From Capitulum mitella (taxonomy: Eukaryota > Arthropoda > Thecostraca > Pollicipedomorpha > Pollicipedidae), in the NCBI GenBank assembly GCA_030062745.1, contig CP099842.1:3658001-3722000 (forward strand): DNA of 64,000 nucleotides, given 5' to 3'. A program made the translations under genes and the position numbers. This document shows positions 21,390 through 34,750 of the stretch, one piece after another. Positions within the stretch are counted from its first letter, which is position 1. Each line of letters starts with the position of its first letter. The notes under the pieces were generated by a model. The model saw only the letters and a program-made list of their open reading frames with translations, did not search any database and was not told where the DNA came from.

Positions 21390-21860
21390 TCCTCATCGTG
21401 TCACTAACGAGGCGGCAGAAACCGGCCCGAGTCCGGCCGCGGGCCGGCTCGGCGGCCCCCGCGGCCTGCCGGCCAGCGACCCCGCGCCCGGCCGCGGCGT
21501 CGGCCGCGACACGGGCCGGAGCCTCGCCGCGGCCCGGCCGCCGTCCGACGCCCGTTCGCCCGGCCCGAGCACGTCGTTCGACCGCCGCCAATGGCGCAGC
21601 ACTAACCGGGACGGCACGGCCCGGCGGTCGCCGCCGCGCCGCCGCCCCCGCCGCCGCCGCCGTCGTCGCGTCGACGTCGGCGGCCAATTGTGGGAGTGCA
21701 TCGACGTCGGCCGTGAGTTGCGGCCGGCGCCGGCCGGTCGGCCCGCCGGCGGGGATCGTCGCCGGCGACGGCCGGCGGCGGCGGAAAGGCTTTGGCTCGG
21801 CGCGGCTCGGCCGGAGCGCCCGTGGCCGGCGCGGATAACAGCAGAGCCGCCGGATCTAAG
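21390..21860. other. CpG-rich island 4
   Basis: Extremely CpG-rich with GCC/GCCGC triplet runs around 21640-21665. Overlapping frames on both strands are Arg/Ala/Pro-rich and non-informative. No exon can be supported. Confidence 0.5.
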
Positions 21861-22070
21861 CGGCGGATATGCCGCAGGCCGGGCGGCTGTACAGGCCGCC
21901 AGGATCAACAGTTTCTTTTCTTTTATTTTAGAGACCAATGGGCAATTCATTCAGCATACTAAGCCATTAAAGTTATGTAAATATCCTAGGTCATATCAAT
22001 TTTTCCACTTTGTAATCTACTTTTCACTTCATAGACAATGTCCATGAAGATTACTTCTCAGCATGATTTT

Positions 22071-22088
22071 CTCTCTCTCTCTCTCTCT
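22071..22088. repeat. (CT)9 microsatellite
   Basis: A perfect CT run of 18 bp ending in TT. Confidence 0.9.
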
Positions 22089-23739
22089 TTGTACGAAACA
22101 TCACACGTCGGATCATAGGTGGCTTTTCCCGACTTCGCATTAATTCGTCAAATGCCTAGCAAACAGATTATTCATTTGGTGCCATGCAGTTCCTTAATAT
22201 GAAGGACTGACAAACGTTGCGAGTCATCCACCGCGGGAATGACTTTCGCGGGGCACCACTCTGACATTTGGGCTGTCTTGAAATGAGACGAGGCCGGCAT
22301 CATTGCTTCCGAGGTGGTCGTCAAGACGACTTTGCCAGAGCCATAGGCTCTGCGGGGCCATGGGACGGCTTTTGGGATCACCTCAGATCACTGCATCAAA
22401 GCAAGCCGGACACACCAAAAGCCTGCGTGGCCTACGGAGTAAAACAAAAAAGGCTGCAATGACGTAATGATAACGCCTGAAGCAGCAATAACTTTCAAAG
22501 GGTTCTGCGACGATGGGAAAGGTATAGGGAAACTGGTTTTGCGAGCGGCAGAATGGAAAAGAAATGAACGGAAAGGAATAGCGGGACGTCTATGGAAGGT
22601 GGCAGCAAAGCGATATTGCGATGAAATTGTATTAACAGCACAAGACATATTAATCTACAGTTCTGGCGTTGTTATTCTTATCTCTATACTAGCCAGAACA
22701 GTTGGCACCCAGACAGCTTTTGCAATTCGGCAAGTTCTGCCTCGCTTTGCTCGGTTCATATTGGTTGGCGTGCGTACTGAGAGGTGGGACCACTTTTCCG
22801 TTCTATCACGTTCCTTGTGCGTCGGAGGTGTTTTATGAGTCCAACAACGGCAAATGTAATTAAGCCTCTATTTATTTGTCACCTACCGCAGGAGCGGTAG
22901 AAGTCAGCGAATTCACAATCTTCCGAGAGCCCATCGCTTCATCTCCATAGATAGACCCGAACCCGACGCGATAGTTTGCGAAGGATCTCACAAGCATGAC
23001 CACTTATGACACACAACCAGATTCCTTGTGCCTAGCAACACAGCTGACGTTTCCTTTGCAGCACTTTATTGGCTAAAGGTACCAAAAAGTGTTGCTCAGT
23101 TGATATCTGAACCCATTTGCAGATTCTCGCGGCAGGCCACAGTTGCGTAAAGCGTAACTGTAATAAGATTACAAATTTATAAGCGTATCGAGTCCATTGA
23201 GATATAAGCGCAGTTAGCGTGAATTGTTGCTGCGGTGCTGAAAGCGGATGTCGTAAATCATGCAGTCTTGTGAAACAGTAGGGGAGCAATAAATTATACT
23301 GCGAATCATGACGTAAAAAATGCCCACAAAAGAAAACTGGATCTTTCACTCGCAATAGAAGTGTTTACAATACCTGTCATTTGTGAAAATTTACATAAAT
23401 GCCAAAACTTATGGAAAGGCAATCATTACAAAAGTCGTCATTCAACCCGCGAGTGCTCAGGCGTCTTTTCGCCTCGTTGGACGCCCTGAAATACAGGATA
23501 GTGATATCAATCGTGCCTGCCTGTCTTCTGCACCGAAATGGAGTCCGTCCGGCCGCTTGATTATGTAGATCCCAAACTTTCCCTCTCCTGATAGATGCGT
23601 CCAAACGTACTGGCGCAGCTGATGAAGTGTTTTCGAGGCACGCCGCCGGGGAAGATAAATTGAGCCCAGTCTGTGCCCCGGTCTTCATCATCACCAGATA
23701 ATTAGCATCGTGCCGCTGCGCGAGGAGCGCGGGCATCAA
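22089..23739. other. Intergenic DNA, no gene recognised
   Basis: Moderate-GC sequence. Frames at 22172-22381 (minus), 22467-22838 (plus) and 23377-23760 (minus) are up to 127 codons, but none shows a domain I recognise. No repeats or RNA genes are evident. Confidence 0.35.
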
Positions 23740-24200
23740 CCCCGACGGCACCTCCATCAAGCTGCCGCGCCGTCACTCGCAGCGAAACAGCCGTAAATCG
23801 CGCCGGACGAACAAACGGACAGCCGCCGCCGGAGCAGCCGCCCGCCCCTTGTTGCCGCCGCCGGCTCACAGATGGCAGCAGCTGCGACCGGCGGCGGCGT
23901 GTCGCCGGTTGCGAAACGGCGGACTCCGGCCGGGCGGCGTGCCGGTCCGGCGCCGGCTGCCCTCTCTCCGTGAGACGGCGTGGGACGCCGCCGGCTTTGT
24001 CGGGCCGGCCGAGCCGGTCCTGGGGGGCCGCCGCCGCCGCCGCGGAGCGGCCCGGCTAAAGGACGGCAGTCGGCCGCGACCGGCCCATGATTGATCACGG
24101 GCTGGCTGCCGTCGTGAGGTTTCCTGGCCGAGCGCCGAGTCCACTCCGGGCCGAGTCCGGCACGCGGTCCTCGCCGAGAAGCGATGGGCGTGAGAGAAAC
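23740..24200. other. CpG-rich island 5
   Basis: CpG-rich with a GCCGCCGCCGCCG run near 24030-24045. It contains two TTGATCA/TGATTGATCA-type words near 24085-24100 in a GC background. No exon or domain is seen. Confidence 0.45.
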
Positions 24201-25849
24201 GGCCGTGAGCGTCTTGTACGGTGGTTACTGAATACCAATGTGGTAAAAAAACGCCCTTCGGGTTGCTGTACTGCGCCCGAAGGAAGCCGCGGATATCAGT
24301 GTACGACTCAGCACTATGCAATCGTCACTTAGTGAATTCTTCCCGCTGCGGGTGGGGCAGGCAGCTTTCACAGGAGAAAACATTCGACTGCACGTAGCTG
24401 ATGTTTCCTCGCGGCGGGACCCACGTGAAGAAATGTGCACAGTTCAGCTGCCCCAAACTTGGGATTTCGCCTTGGTTATTCCTAACCCTGACTTGAAAGC
24501 GACTTTTCCAGCCACCAAAAAATACGCCACGGCTGTCACTTCAGCGCCATTGTCTAGAGTGCAGTTTGCATATCTTATCATTTTTTTCCATTTCACTGAT
24601 CCGGGCCAGAAAATGAATTCACAAATCAGCCGTCTTTCGTTCTCAAAGGTCCATCTCATTAGTGCTCTCCAGCAGAAGAACAAACAGAAGGCTTGACGAA
24701 GGCTCGGCTGGCTCCTTTGTACCGGCATATCGGGTCGGTGCGCCTGGCGCCTGCGACCTATCCACGGAGGGGAGAATTTTAATTGCTGATAATGTTCAGA
24801 TCGACTCCTCCCGGCCAGTAGCACTGCAGCATCGCTGCAGTTTCGTCTGTCAGCCTGCAATGGTTTGAGATAATGCTGACTTTTTCAGGGGTGACGCAAG
24901 GTTTACAGGCGATTGGTGAAGCAGAGCGGGCGGGAGTGGGGGAAACTAGGAGCTCCCACTGCCGTCCGTCTTGCTGCTCCATTCAAGATGGCTAATCGAA
25001 TGTGGGGATGGGGGTCTTGTTGGATTGAAGGCATTGCAGGAAAGATAGAAAATCCGAGGGGTGGAAATGCGTTCCTGATAACGTTGGCACGACTGCAATC
25101 GTCTACCTTCCTGAGACTGTGCAATGTGAGACTTCTTGCTGTTCCGAGAAATGCGAGCGGTGGCCTAATCAACGCGGACGGCAGTCCGGTACTTCACAGG
25201 CACTTTTGCCAAGTGACGCACGGAGCCACAATACTGACTGACAGGAAATCTGCGTCTAGTGTCTCACTTCCTGCTGGTTATATGAAATGTCAGGCCAATG
25301 AGCAGGTGATGTCATGGACGTAGAGCCGTTTTCCAAGCTGGCCGAACCAGAACCATTTTTAGTCGATTTCTTTCCATGCAACACCATAGAACGAATGCTG
25401 AAAGCATGCAGAGTTGGAAAGTTATCCTGCTAGATGGTGATGTTCTATACCAGACCTATAGCCTGCCGCAGCCATGGGTGATGTGCTGATGAGCAAGAGG
25501 CTTCAGGGGCTAAGTCTTACAGATTTGAAATCCCGCTACAGAATACACCATGTGATAAAGGAATCGAATATAACCCAATTAAACCACCAATTTTCCGCAG
25601 CTGAAAACGACTGTGGAGATGGAAATCGGATTAACGGTAACCAGATGCAGAATAACTGAAATCCATGGGTACAAATAATCCCTTGGAAGCAAACGTGCGA
25701 CGCATTGTCTGGCTTATCCTTCGGTCTTTAGTCAATTCCCCGCGCATGGGAAAAAAACTGCTCAAACTACAATGGCCCCTAGCCTCCCCGCGTCCTGACC
25801 AGGGTCGCTCCGCTGATCTGGATCTTCGCGCACTCAGAGCACTCACGCT
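24201..25849. other. Intergenic DNA, no gene recognised
   Basis: Unique-looking moderate-GC sequence. The frames at 24316-24696 (126 codons) and 24913-25323 (136 codons) on the plus strand have ordinary composition but no recognisable domain, and credible splice sites could not be fixed. They are not called. Confidence 0.3.
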
Positions 25850-26200
25850 CGTGTAGTCCTTTGTACGCATGCGCCCGGCGCGGCGCGCCTGGCCGCGCAT
25901 GCGCGCTGCGGCCGGCCAGGTGGGAGGCAGGTGTGGAGGTCGTCGGGCGATCAGTGCGGAGGGGACGCCAGTGGGGCTGCGGTGCGGCAAATTTGGACGC
26001 GTGGTGCGGTCCGCCGCCCCCGCCGTGACGTTTGCTGACGGACGCCACGTGACGCTGGTCGAGCGCTGCGGCTTCGTGAGGTGGCGGCGCCGCGTTGGGA
26101 ACGGTCTCGCCTGGGAGCGTGACCAGTGAGTCCGGGACGCCGCTGTGCGCTGACCTCGGCGGTGGTGACGTCGGCGCGTATCCGCTGGCTAGGTGAGCAC
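25850..26200. other. CpG-rich island 6
   Basis: CpG-rich block with GCATGCGC repeats (25866-25905) and TGACGTTTGCTGACGGACGCCACGTGACG-like ACGT words around 26025-26055. It could be a promoter, but no transcript can be outlined. Confidence 0.4.
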
Positions 26201-26599
26201 TCCGGCGTTCGTTGAGACCCCGAGTGTGCCTTTTTCCGCAATCAGAAGCTGGCGCAGCGTGTTTTGGGCTGCATGATTTGTTCAGTTCATCACTCCATGG
26301 TGGGGTGCTGAAAATCGAGGAAACGTCGTGCAGTGCCATTTGACAAGCAGAGCAGGGCCATTGTGCAACTGACACAGTTTTGTCCTGTCCTTTCCCAATC
26401 TTTTCGATGTACTATCACCCACTTGCGGAGCTGGCCAAATTCGGGTTGCTCTGTCACACTTTAATGGCCGAGATAATGCTGGCAATGGGCTGCATGACAT
26501 TACAGTCGGAATTGACCTCAATACCTGAAAGTGAATTGCCTTCATCTTTTCTCCTTGCCGGGTTTTTTCTTGTTTTTGAGCTAGTGAAAACCCATCCGG

Positions 26600-28060
26600 C
26601 TTTGCCCGAGTCCCGTTGGACCGGTGCGCCTTTCCCGGCGGACCTTCCCGCTGGCGTGCCGGCTGCCGGTTCGTGAGCGCCAGTCCGAGAGAGCAACAGT
26701 CTGGGCCACTCCTGGAGTCCACAAAGCCTTGGTCCGCCTTATTTTGAGCGGCGGCAGGGGCGGCCGGCACACAGGAACCGGTTTTGCCGGCCGGTGTTAG
26801 CGTCCTGCGGGCCGCAGCGTTGAGATCACCGGGCGCCGTGGAACGGATGGGCGGCGTTCGCCCGCCAGTGGCACGCGTCTCGAAACGCCAGGACCACACC
26901 GGGCGCTCCCACGAAAGGCGGAGCACCTTCCCCGGCCTCACCTTGCAACGCAGGGCGCAGGAGTGTGTAACGGCTGGCACCGCCGCGCCAGGCCGCCCGC
27001 TGGAAACGCGACTGGTTTCTCTTTTAGGCCGGCGCAATAACGTTTCGCCCGACAGCGCCGCAATATACTGGCGCTATCCGGACGTATCTGCCGATGCAGC
27101 CGTTTTACGGCCGTTCGACGGGTGTGATCGTTAGGCTGGCGGTCCTGAGAGACATGCCGCGGGCGCCGGCCGAACTGGCGGCCATCGGCGCCAGCGGTCC
27201 CAGGTCGCTCGCTGCCGGCCGAGCGGCAGAGCCGCGCGGCCATCCGCCGGCTGCGCCCGTCGCGCCTCATTTGAATTCACGGCCGCGAGATGGGGCGGTG
27301 GTAGTTGGCAGGCCTGAAGTATAACCTCGTCATCGTGTTTCATGGCGGCGCTGACGGCGGGGCCAATACCGCCCCGCCGTGAGAGCGGGCGCATTACCAG
27401 GCGGCCCGTTTTCATCAGCCCCGGCGGCCGGGTCGGCCGGTGCTGACCTGGTGGTCCGCCTATGGCGGCGCCGCGCCCGCGGGCGGCCGCCGGAGCCGGG
27501 TCGGGCGTGGACGAGTCTCGGTCCGGCCACGGGCGGGGAAACGCGCCCGCTGACGGCGCGGCCGACCGGCCCTGTCCACGGCCCGCTCGCCGACGGCGCC
27601 GCGCAAGGGGAGAGCGAAACCCGTAAATCAAAAGGCCGAAATCAATTACGGCGCGGCGGCGGTCGGCGGAGATTGCGTCGTGATAAGGCGGGGATCCGCC
27701 GGGTGGACAGCCGGCAAATTGATAATTCTGCTGCAGGGAGCGGGCGGGCCGCGCGGCGGCGGCCTGCAGGAACGCGGCCCGCCGCGGCGGCCGGAACCAG
27801 TCGCGCGACTCCGCGGGCGGCGACGCCCTCCGCGTGGGATGAAACGTCTCGCTGACATCTGCTCCGCCGCGGAGGGATTAGGAACAGGTGTCGGTTCCCA
27901 GCGGAATCGCCGGGCATCGATGACGGACTTTGGGCGAGCGCGCCGCGGCCGTGACAGGAACTTGTCGTCATTCTGGCGTCGGCGGGGCGTGCTTCTCCAT
28001 CGAGGTGGCCTCGTCATAAGCCTTCAGCCGTCAGCTCCCACGGTCTGCCGTCAGAGGCGA
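26600..28060. promoter_or_regulatory. CpG-rich island 7 with an AT-core cluster
   Basis: Long CpG-rich block. Between 27618 and 27740 a run of AT-rich cores interrupts the GC background: GTAAATCAAA, ATCAATTACG, GATTGCGTCGTGATAAGG and GCAAATTGATAATT. Such clustered homeodomain- and GATA-like cores inside GC-rich DNA are what a conserved enhancer can look like. No protein is visible. Regulatory function is inference. The 26200-26600 gap shows nothing. Confidence 0.35.
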
Positions 28061-29605
28061 ACCATGAACGCCGAGCCGACAGCCGACCGGCTTATTCACA
28101 TTCTCCTACCGTCGCCGGCGTACACGGCCGGGCCATTGTGCCCGCCTACTGGCTCAGTTGGTGGGCTCGAATTCAATGGTGCGCGGACGCCGCGCGACTG
28201 GATGAAGTGATAGGACGCTTGTAATGGATGGAACCATTTGCAAGTACAATTTGGAGTGAATGTAAATTCAGCTATTTCAGAAAAATTCGGCCATTTTTGT
28301 GTTGTTTCAAACTGTACTGCGCACACAGATTACACCACGTCATGTGTCTCTACAAACAAGTCCCCGTTTTGCCGCTGGGGTGTTGCTCGTCTCGGTGCTG
28401 TCCCGGGCGACGGCTGTCGCAACACGAATACCGTTAATTAGAATGCCTCGCTGCAGACGACACCTGATCTGGACTCATCAGCAGGGCGTAATGGCAGTCA
28501 GTCGCAGTCGACATGCCAGAGTTCACCGCTAGGCATCCAAAGAGTAATGAGCCTGCTATGGTGTGCACTGTGTTCTTCGTACGAGGTGACATGATGACAG
28601 TTAAGTTACCGAAGGTCCGACAGATGAATTGGCAAGGTCTCTGTTGCTTTGTGCTAAGCACCTTTGTCCCCACCTGTTGCAGGAACAAATGAAGTAACGC
28701 GTAGTTTTTGGTAGTTATCAACTTAAAAGCAAAAGTATCTTACCTAGAGGCAGACTGACAGTTTTATTTTTAATATCAAGCGCATGTCGGACACCATACT
28801 CTATCATACTAAACTCTCCAGAAGGTTGTGAAATCCCGTTAGCGAGCACTAACTTCCAGCCGAGCGGGTATCACTGACGATTACCTGACGAGATTCCGCC
28901 GGCGCTACCAGAGTGAAAGGAAGGGCTATACCGTCAGATAAGGGCCGAGACCCGATAGACGAATCCATTAAGTCGCTACCATTTCGACAGGAACGTTAAA
29001 ATTGTCCATTTATCACCCAGGGTACGCTATCACCTGAGAAGACTACAAAGTAGGAAAGGAAATATGAGTAATTATGTTCCAAGATGTGTAAATCCCAGCT
29101 ACCCGTAGAGATAAGAGAAAAAGCGATGAGTAGCCAAATATACAAGCAAAAAAAACTCTATTTGGTATCCAGCTAGCAGGCACCCGATCATCGCCGGACT
29201 GGCTTGAGGTTGGGTTGAAAGTCATGGAAAGTAGGTGCGGTGTACCCCTTTTGACTAGCGTCGGAAACTAGGTTTTTGTCTTTGGTGCCAGAGTACGAAT
29301 TCCAGAAATGGAGTGTACAGTTTCGGATACAACGGGCGGCGTTCTCTGTCATGCAAAAATGTTAAATTCAGGTATGTCGCATTTCGGTTAGTATCCTGTG
29401 ATTCTTAGCTAAACAAATTAAAGAAACCAGTGAAAACTTTACATTTATGGTAGACGTGAGAGCACTAGTAGGTGCAATGGAGAGCGGCAGATGAAATTTC
29501 GGATGATAACTTCATACATATTTTCACTTGAACAAATATACTCCACAAATGCCAAAAGTAGTGACCACCACGTTCTCTCTAAGCGAACTCCAAGTCATAA
29601 ACGGA

Positions 29606-29656
29606 ACGTCAGTACCTTGAGTACGTCAGTACCTTGAGAACGTCAGTACCTTGAGT
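29606..29656. repeat. 17-bp tandem repeat, three copies
   Basis: The unit ACGTCAGTACCTTGAG plus one variable base starts at 29606, 29623 and 29640. The copies are nearly identical, so the array is recent. Confidence 0.95.
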
Positions 29657-30589
29657 AGTGATGCACTGAAAAATAAATTTTTGAGCTCGGTTTTTTGGTG
29701 TTGTCTCTCGGCGCCGAAAAAAAGTAGTTTTCCAGCCCTTCTGCTAACGCTTTAGTCGTCACCTGAAGAAAATTTCATGGGTCCAAATGTAAAGTAACAA
29801 CGAAAAATGTAGAAGGTGCAATACGTTAAAGTTCGTGTTACGCAGCTTATTTCTGTATGCCGCTCTCGAATTCAAGCGAGCTTTTCCCCAGAATAGGTCC
29901 ATCTGTCTTCCAGTTACAAGATGTCTTCTGAGAAGCATTTCAAAAGCAAATATCCAGGTGGATCACGTGCTTGTGATTTTTGTGTGCGTAATTGTTGGTT
30001 TTCTTTATCTCGCCATTTCAGTATGCTGATGCCTGCAAACCGAAACTATTTTTCGAGGTGGTCTGTAATGGTCTGATTTGGGTAGCTGCATTGAGTTGCA
30101 CATTCCTCTGATAGAATTTACTTTCGTATAGATTCTCTAGGTACCGTCGTGTGATCTCAGTTCCGATAGGACTGTTCACTTTCTTGCATTTTGTTGCATT
30201 GTTAAGGTATCCCTAAAAATAGAGGCCTAAATCCACCCACGTTTTGTTTTGTTGCTTACATTTTGTTCTTATCGCCATCATTGTTCATCTTTACTACTGC
30301 GGGATGGCTTTCAATAAAGATGTGTCCAGATATGTGTATTGCGTTCAGAAGACTCATAGTTATTGAAATAAAAATGACAGAAAATGTTGTAGACAAATGG
30401 GAACTACCCCTGTTTGTTACGCATTAATCGCTTATGTTTTGCTATGGGTTGCCAGTTATGGTATTAAAATGATAATCCATCCTCCAGCACCAAGATTGTA
30501 GAAGCGACGTCAAACTCCTATCAAAAAGCTTTTACTGTATCTCCATATGATGGTGGGCAGTTAATTTGCAGAGCGTTTCCATCACTGCT

Positions 30590-30868
30590 AAGCACTGGTG
30601 GATGGTGGAGACATAATGGGGCATCGGGGCCATGACCCCTCTTTCGTTGGAAAAGCAAGCCAACATGTCCAAGGTTAACTCCTTATTGGGCGGAACAGGC
30701 ATTTTCTTACAGTTTTTAAACACATGTTAAATTTTAACATGGCGGAACAAAGTGCCCGAAATCCGGGGAGAAATCAACATTTGGGGTTAGGTTAGGTCAC
30801 ACGGATGGAGATTTGCCCCCTCCCCGCCCCCTAAGATGTGGTCTGGGCCGTCAAAGTTTAAGCCACTG
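30590..30868. mobile_element. Possible short hAT-like non-autonomous element
   Basis: The left side has CACTGGTGGATGG followed by a G-rich then CCCC stretch (ATGGGGCATCGGGGCC, CATGACCCC). The right side has TTTGCCCCCTCCCCGCCCCC, then GGGCCGTCAAAGTTTAAGCCACTGG. This G-rich/C-rich end design resembles the MITE at 842-1110. I could not find a clean target-site duplication, so boundaries and family are uncertain. Confidence 0.3.
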
Positions 30869-31309
30869 GAAGTTTTTTGCTAAAATAGGTGCCAACATAA
30901 GAATAATCAGTAACATGATTATTGCATTCTTTGGTTCAACAAAGAACTGTAACAACATTTGTGTTAAAACTAGCCTTCTGTCCTGACTCGAACTGGGCTT
31001 TTCTTTTCTCCATTTTCTAGCTCGCATTGATTTTTGAACACCGTAAGCGTAGCCAGCGTGAGACGGTTTCACTCTTTTTTATATTTTCCAGGTGCACAGA
31101 AAGCAGCCATGATTGCTGCGTTTTGTCTTAATATCCATTGTAGCTCATTGACGTCATTATTTCCATCAACGTGGCATCCGATTCTTCGCGTTTTTCTTGT
31201 CCATGCACTAATTTATAGATGCGTGGCGGAACAGAAAGCTAACATGCCCAAACACAACGCAGCATGTGGCGTCGTATTCAAAGGGAAGTAACGTCAGCAC
31301 AGTACGTGC

Positions 31310-31760
31310 ACGGCTGCACGACAGAGCTTTCGGCGCGCCCCCCGTCGACCGCAGCGTGCAGCAGTGCCCCTCCCCCCTCCCCCGGCTGCACTGCACGGCA
31401 GCTGACCGCAGCACCGCGGCTGTGCCCGCGCCAGGCTGCGGCGGCTCCAGTCATGAGGTCGACCGTGTCGGCGTAATAGCTCGCACGAAAACCGCAGGGG
31501 CAGAACAATGCCCGGCGGCGGGACGTCCGGTCGGCCCCCGGCGGCGCCTGCGGACCCCGCGCCGCGTCCCGGCACGGACCCGCGGTGACCGCAGCGGTTC
31601 TGGGGCAGCGGTCAGCGCTGGGTCACGTCCGAGGATGGGGCGGACCGCAGAGGTGGAGGGCCGCAGGGTTGCCGGGGCAGCGGTCTGGCCCGGTTCAGCT
31701 CTGAGGGAGGCGGAGGGCCGCAGGAGTGTCCGGGGCAAAGGTCAACCCTGGGTCACGCCT
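31310..31760. other. CpG-rich island 8
   Basis: GC-rich sequence with CTGCAC/GCAGCGTGCAGCAGTG words near 31350-31400 and several GGGGCAGCGGT-like repeats (31602, 31676). The 205-codon frame at 31266-31883 has compositionally biased, unrecognisable protein sequence and is not called. Confidence 0.4.
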
Positions 31761-32849
31761 GAGGGGGATAGAGGACTTCATGGTCTGGTGGTACCACGCA
31801 GGTTCAGGGAGTTCAGGATGAGAGGTGATGCGCTCTTCCAAGAGCGTTGGTCCAGGTTACCCCAGCAACCTAGCAGACTCTGAGGTAGCGGAATGCTTTT
31901 TAAAACGCGGCGTAACGCCATGGCGGGTCGGGACGGAAGGGTAAATGGAAGGCTCTGATGCGTGCCAGAAAAGCATTTATATAAACGCAATACGTAACGA
32001 AGCGAAAGAAATTAAGAGAAAACAGAGATTCTCTCCGAGCTTCGAGAGTCCTCATACTCGAAGGGGCATTTACTGATTAAATCTACGGACTAGTCTGTCC
32101 CTGACGTGACGAGCCCTACCTCGCTCTGTTCCCTGATGCACGGCGAAACCTCCATCCTCGCTCCAGCCTCCCCACCCTGGGTCGTTGACGTTGCCCTGTC
32201 TCCAAGCGGACACTGTTCAGATCCATCCTGAAACGCGATCTTCCTCCTCGAGGCCGTCCCTCGGATTCACAACCCTCGTCGCAGCCGTATGATCCGCTCG
32301 AGTACCCCCGGCCCCGGCGGGCGAGGACCGAGCTGGCCATAATTGGCTCAGCGGCCGCGGCCAGGGCGCCGCGGCTGCCGGAACGCTCAAGAGGCTTGCG
32401 CTGTTATTTCGCAATCGCGTCGTAATGGCTTCCTGCGCATTGTGTGCACTTAGTTACTACGACAGCGCTCCAGTCTTGCGCCCGTAAAGTCATCACGGGG
32501 TGGCGAAGGAATGACAGCATTGCCTCATTTTGCAAACTGGCCTACACAAAACCCGCGGATCATTTCCTTTGTGTGCTTGCACGGCTCATTATGCATGATA
32601 ATGCTTTAAGTGCAGTTACCTTGGACAACACGTTGCGGAAAGGCTGCGCCGAGGAACCACACGTAGCCAGATATGGTTCCTGTACTTTAACAGGTTAAGC
32701 TCAGTGTGGTTGTTGCCAGAGTCAACCAGCGACCTGACTGCGTTTTTGTGTCCGCGTTGGTCAGACGAACTGTGCCGGTTCCCAGGTGTGCCCAATCACC
32801 TCGTTCTGGGTTGCCGCTCCGACGTGGGCTAAAAACCGTCCCATTTAAA
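31761..32849. other. Intergenic DNA, nothing recognised
   Basis: Mixed-composition sequence. A purine/pyrimidine-alternating segment of moderate GC lies at 32100-32410. No gene, RNA or repeat could be supported. Confidence 0.3.
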
Positions 32850-34530
32850 CCCGGACGTGACTTTCGGCTGGTGGGACAAGCCTGACTCGGCCAGGTGCTG
32901 CGCTGCGGCGCCCGAGGCCCGTACGTGCCCCGCGGCCCTCGCGCCGCCTCTCCCGGACCCTCGCGCGGAACTGCCGCCGCCTCCAGTCCGGCCGCACGTG
33001 ACAACCCGGCGTCATCACGGCTGAGCGAGGCGCTCCCCTCCGCTGCCGGGGGAGGGGGGTCGCCGAGAATGCGCGCGGCAGGGCGGGTCGGCCGCGCCAC
33101 GCCACGCCGCACCGCGGCAAAAAGCGGCGTCCGCGCGGTTTTTCTGGCGGGCCGGCGCGCGCGGCCAGATTCGGCGCCGGCGGACGCCGAAGGCGCGGAC
33201 CGCGCGGCGCCGCGCAGCGACGGAGCGGCCGCGCGACCCGCCGCACAGAGCAGCGGAGCGGAGGACCCGAGGTAGATCAACAACGGCGGGCCGCGGGTGG
33301 TGGCGGAGCCGGCCCAGTTGCCGGCGCTCCGCCGGCCGTCTGCCGTGAAGCCGGAGACGCGGATAAGCCCCGAGGCTTCCGGCTGCTGACGGCCCGGACA
33401 GCGGGCTGCGCCTGGCGGGGCGGGCTGCGGTGACCCGCCGTGTGGGCCGGGGATGGTCGCGTGTGCGTAGGTGAAAGCTCTAGACGAGTTCGTTCAGTTC
33501 TTTGACTTCACGACGAGGCGATGTGCTGCTCGTCCTTCCTCCGCCCGCTTCTCGCTTCGATGCTTACAAGTGCTTCTTATCGAGAGAAGTTTGGTCTGCA
33601 AGCACCGACTGACTCGTCTCCACCTGAGGACCCGTCCAAACGCACACTGTTTGCGCAGGATGTTCAACTAATGCGTGCGCACTCGAGCCGCCATGCTGGA
33701 GCGTCCAGTGCAGGAGGAGGCTGTGTACAAACCCCTCGACCGCAGCTGGTCACGCGGCGGCGACCTTTCTTCACCTGGTGACCCTCTCTGGGAGGTCGGC
33801 GACCCCGCGGAACAGGCGTGAGAACTGCAGACACGCGCACGCCTCGAACGCCGCGCCCCGCGGTCCGGTGCAGCCGCGCCAGACCGTCAGCAGACCCGGC
33901 CAGCAGACCCGGTCTGCCGACCGGACAGGCCCAGGCCGGTCGGCGCTCCACTCCCAGTGGGGACGCACGCGCCGCCGAAAATTAGAGACCGGCCAGCTCA
34001 TCTTGTTCCTCCGTCCGTGCAGAAGGCGGGAAAAACAGCCGCGCCGCCCGCCGTCAATAAAAACCGATAATTCGGCGCGGCCGGCCGGCGGTTTTTGTGG
34101 GTCGGCTGGGGCCGGGTTCGAGGCCCGGCGCTCGGCGGCTGGACCAGCTGGACGCAGCCGGCCACCGGGACGGAGGCGGACGAGGCAGTCTAAACGGAGG
34201 TACCCGTCCGTGAGGCCAGGCCCCGATCCAGGAAGGGGAGGAAAGGGTGAGACACTTTCGCAACTTTTTTCTTTTTTCAGTGCAGCCATCGGTCAGCTGG
34301 GCGATGATCGGGAATTCAGTCACCACAGCTCCCATACCCCCAATCTCCTGCACGAAATCCGGAGTCCGGCCTTGGACGCCGTAACGGCGCGAAGCCGCGA
34401 TTTTCTGGGCACGAGTGTCCGTGCTCCGCGACTTACTGGCTTGATTGGAGGACTCCTGCGGGCGAGACCGTGGTCTCCGTCGTCGAAGACGGAACCTGTT
34501 CTCGGCCGAGGCCGGAGGAAAAGTTCAGTG
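32850..34530. other. CpG-rich islands 9 and 10
   Basis: Two CpG-rich blocks (about 32850-33460 and 33780-34530) flank a less GC-rich 300-bp spacer. At 33890-33925 the unit CCAGCAGACCCGG is duplicated. A 277-codon frame at 33778-34611 runs through the second block, but its Arg/Pro/Ser-rich translation matches nothing I know and antisense frames are equally open. Not called as a gene. Confidence 0.4.
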
Positions 34531-34750
34531 CCGGGGGTTCGTCGTGCAGGAACCAGTCCAGGCTCGCGAAAGATGCCGTGCAGGCTACCTTCTCAAGGAA
34601 AGCCGGCATAAAATTCACGCGATGGGTGATGCGCCGCCCGTGCATAAACGTCCGGCGTTGAAGCCATACTGCACCGAACTGCGCTGTTGATACGGCGTGG
34701 CCGGTCATCATTTCCGACAGCGACTTTAAGTCAAGACGTATTATGGTAAA

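Larger units (their letters stand above)
28061..31309. other. Low-GC intergenic stretch
   Basis: About 3.2 kb of AT-richer sequence with only short chance-sized frames. It contains the 17-bp tandem repeat at 29606 and a probable hAT-like repeat near 30590. A GGTTAGGTTAGG word occurs at about 30783-30796. No gene or RNA is recognised. Confidence 0.4.

Noticed and set aside
28145-28185. tRNA-like words TGGCTCAGTTGGT and GGGCTCGAATTC
   Set aside because: The A-box-like and B-box-like words are almost adjacent, far too close for a tRNA, and no cloverleaf can be drawn.
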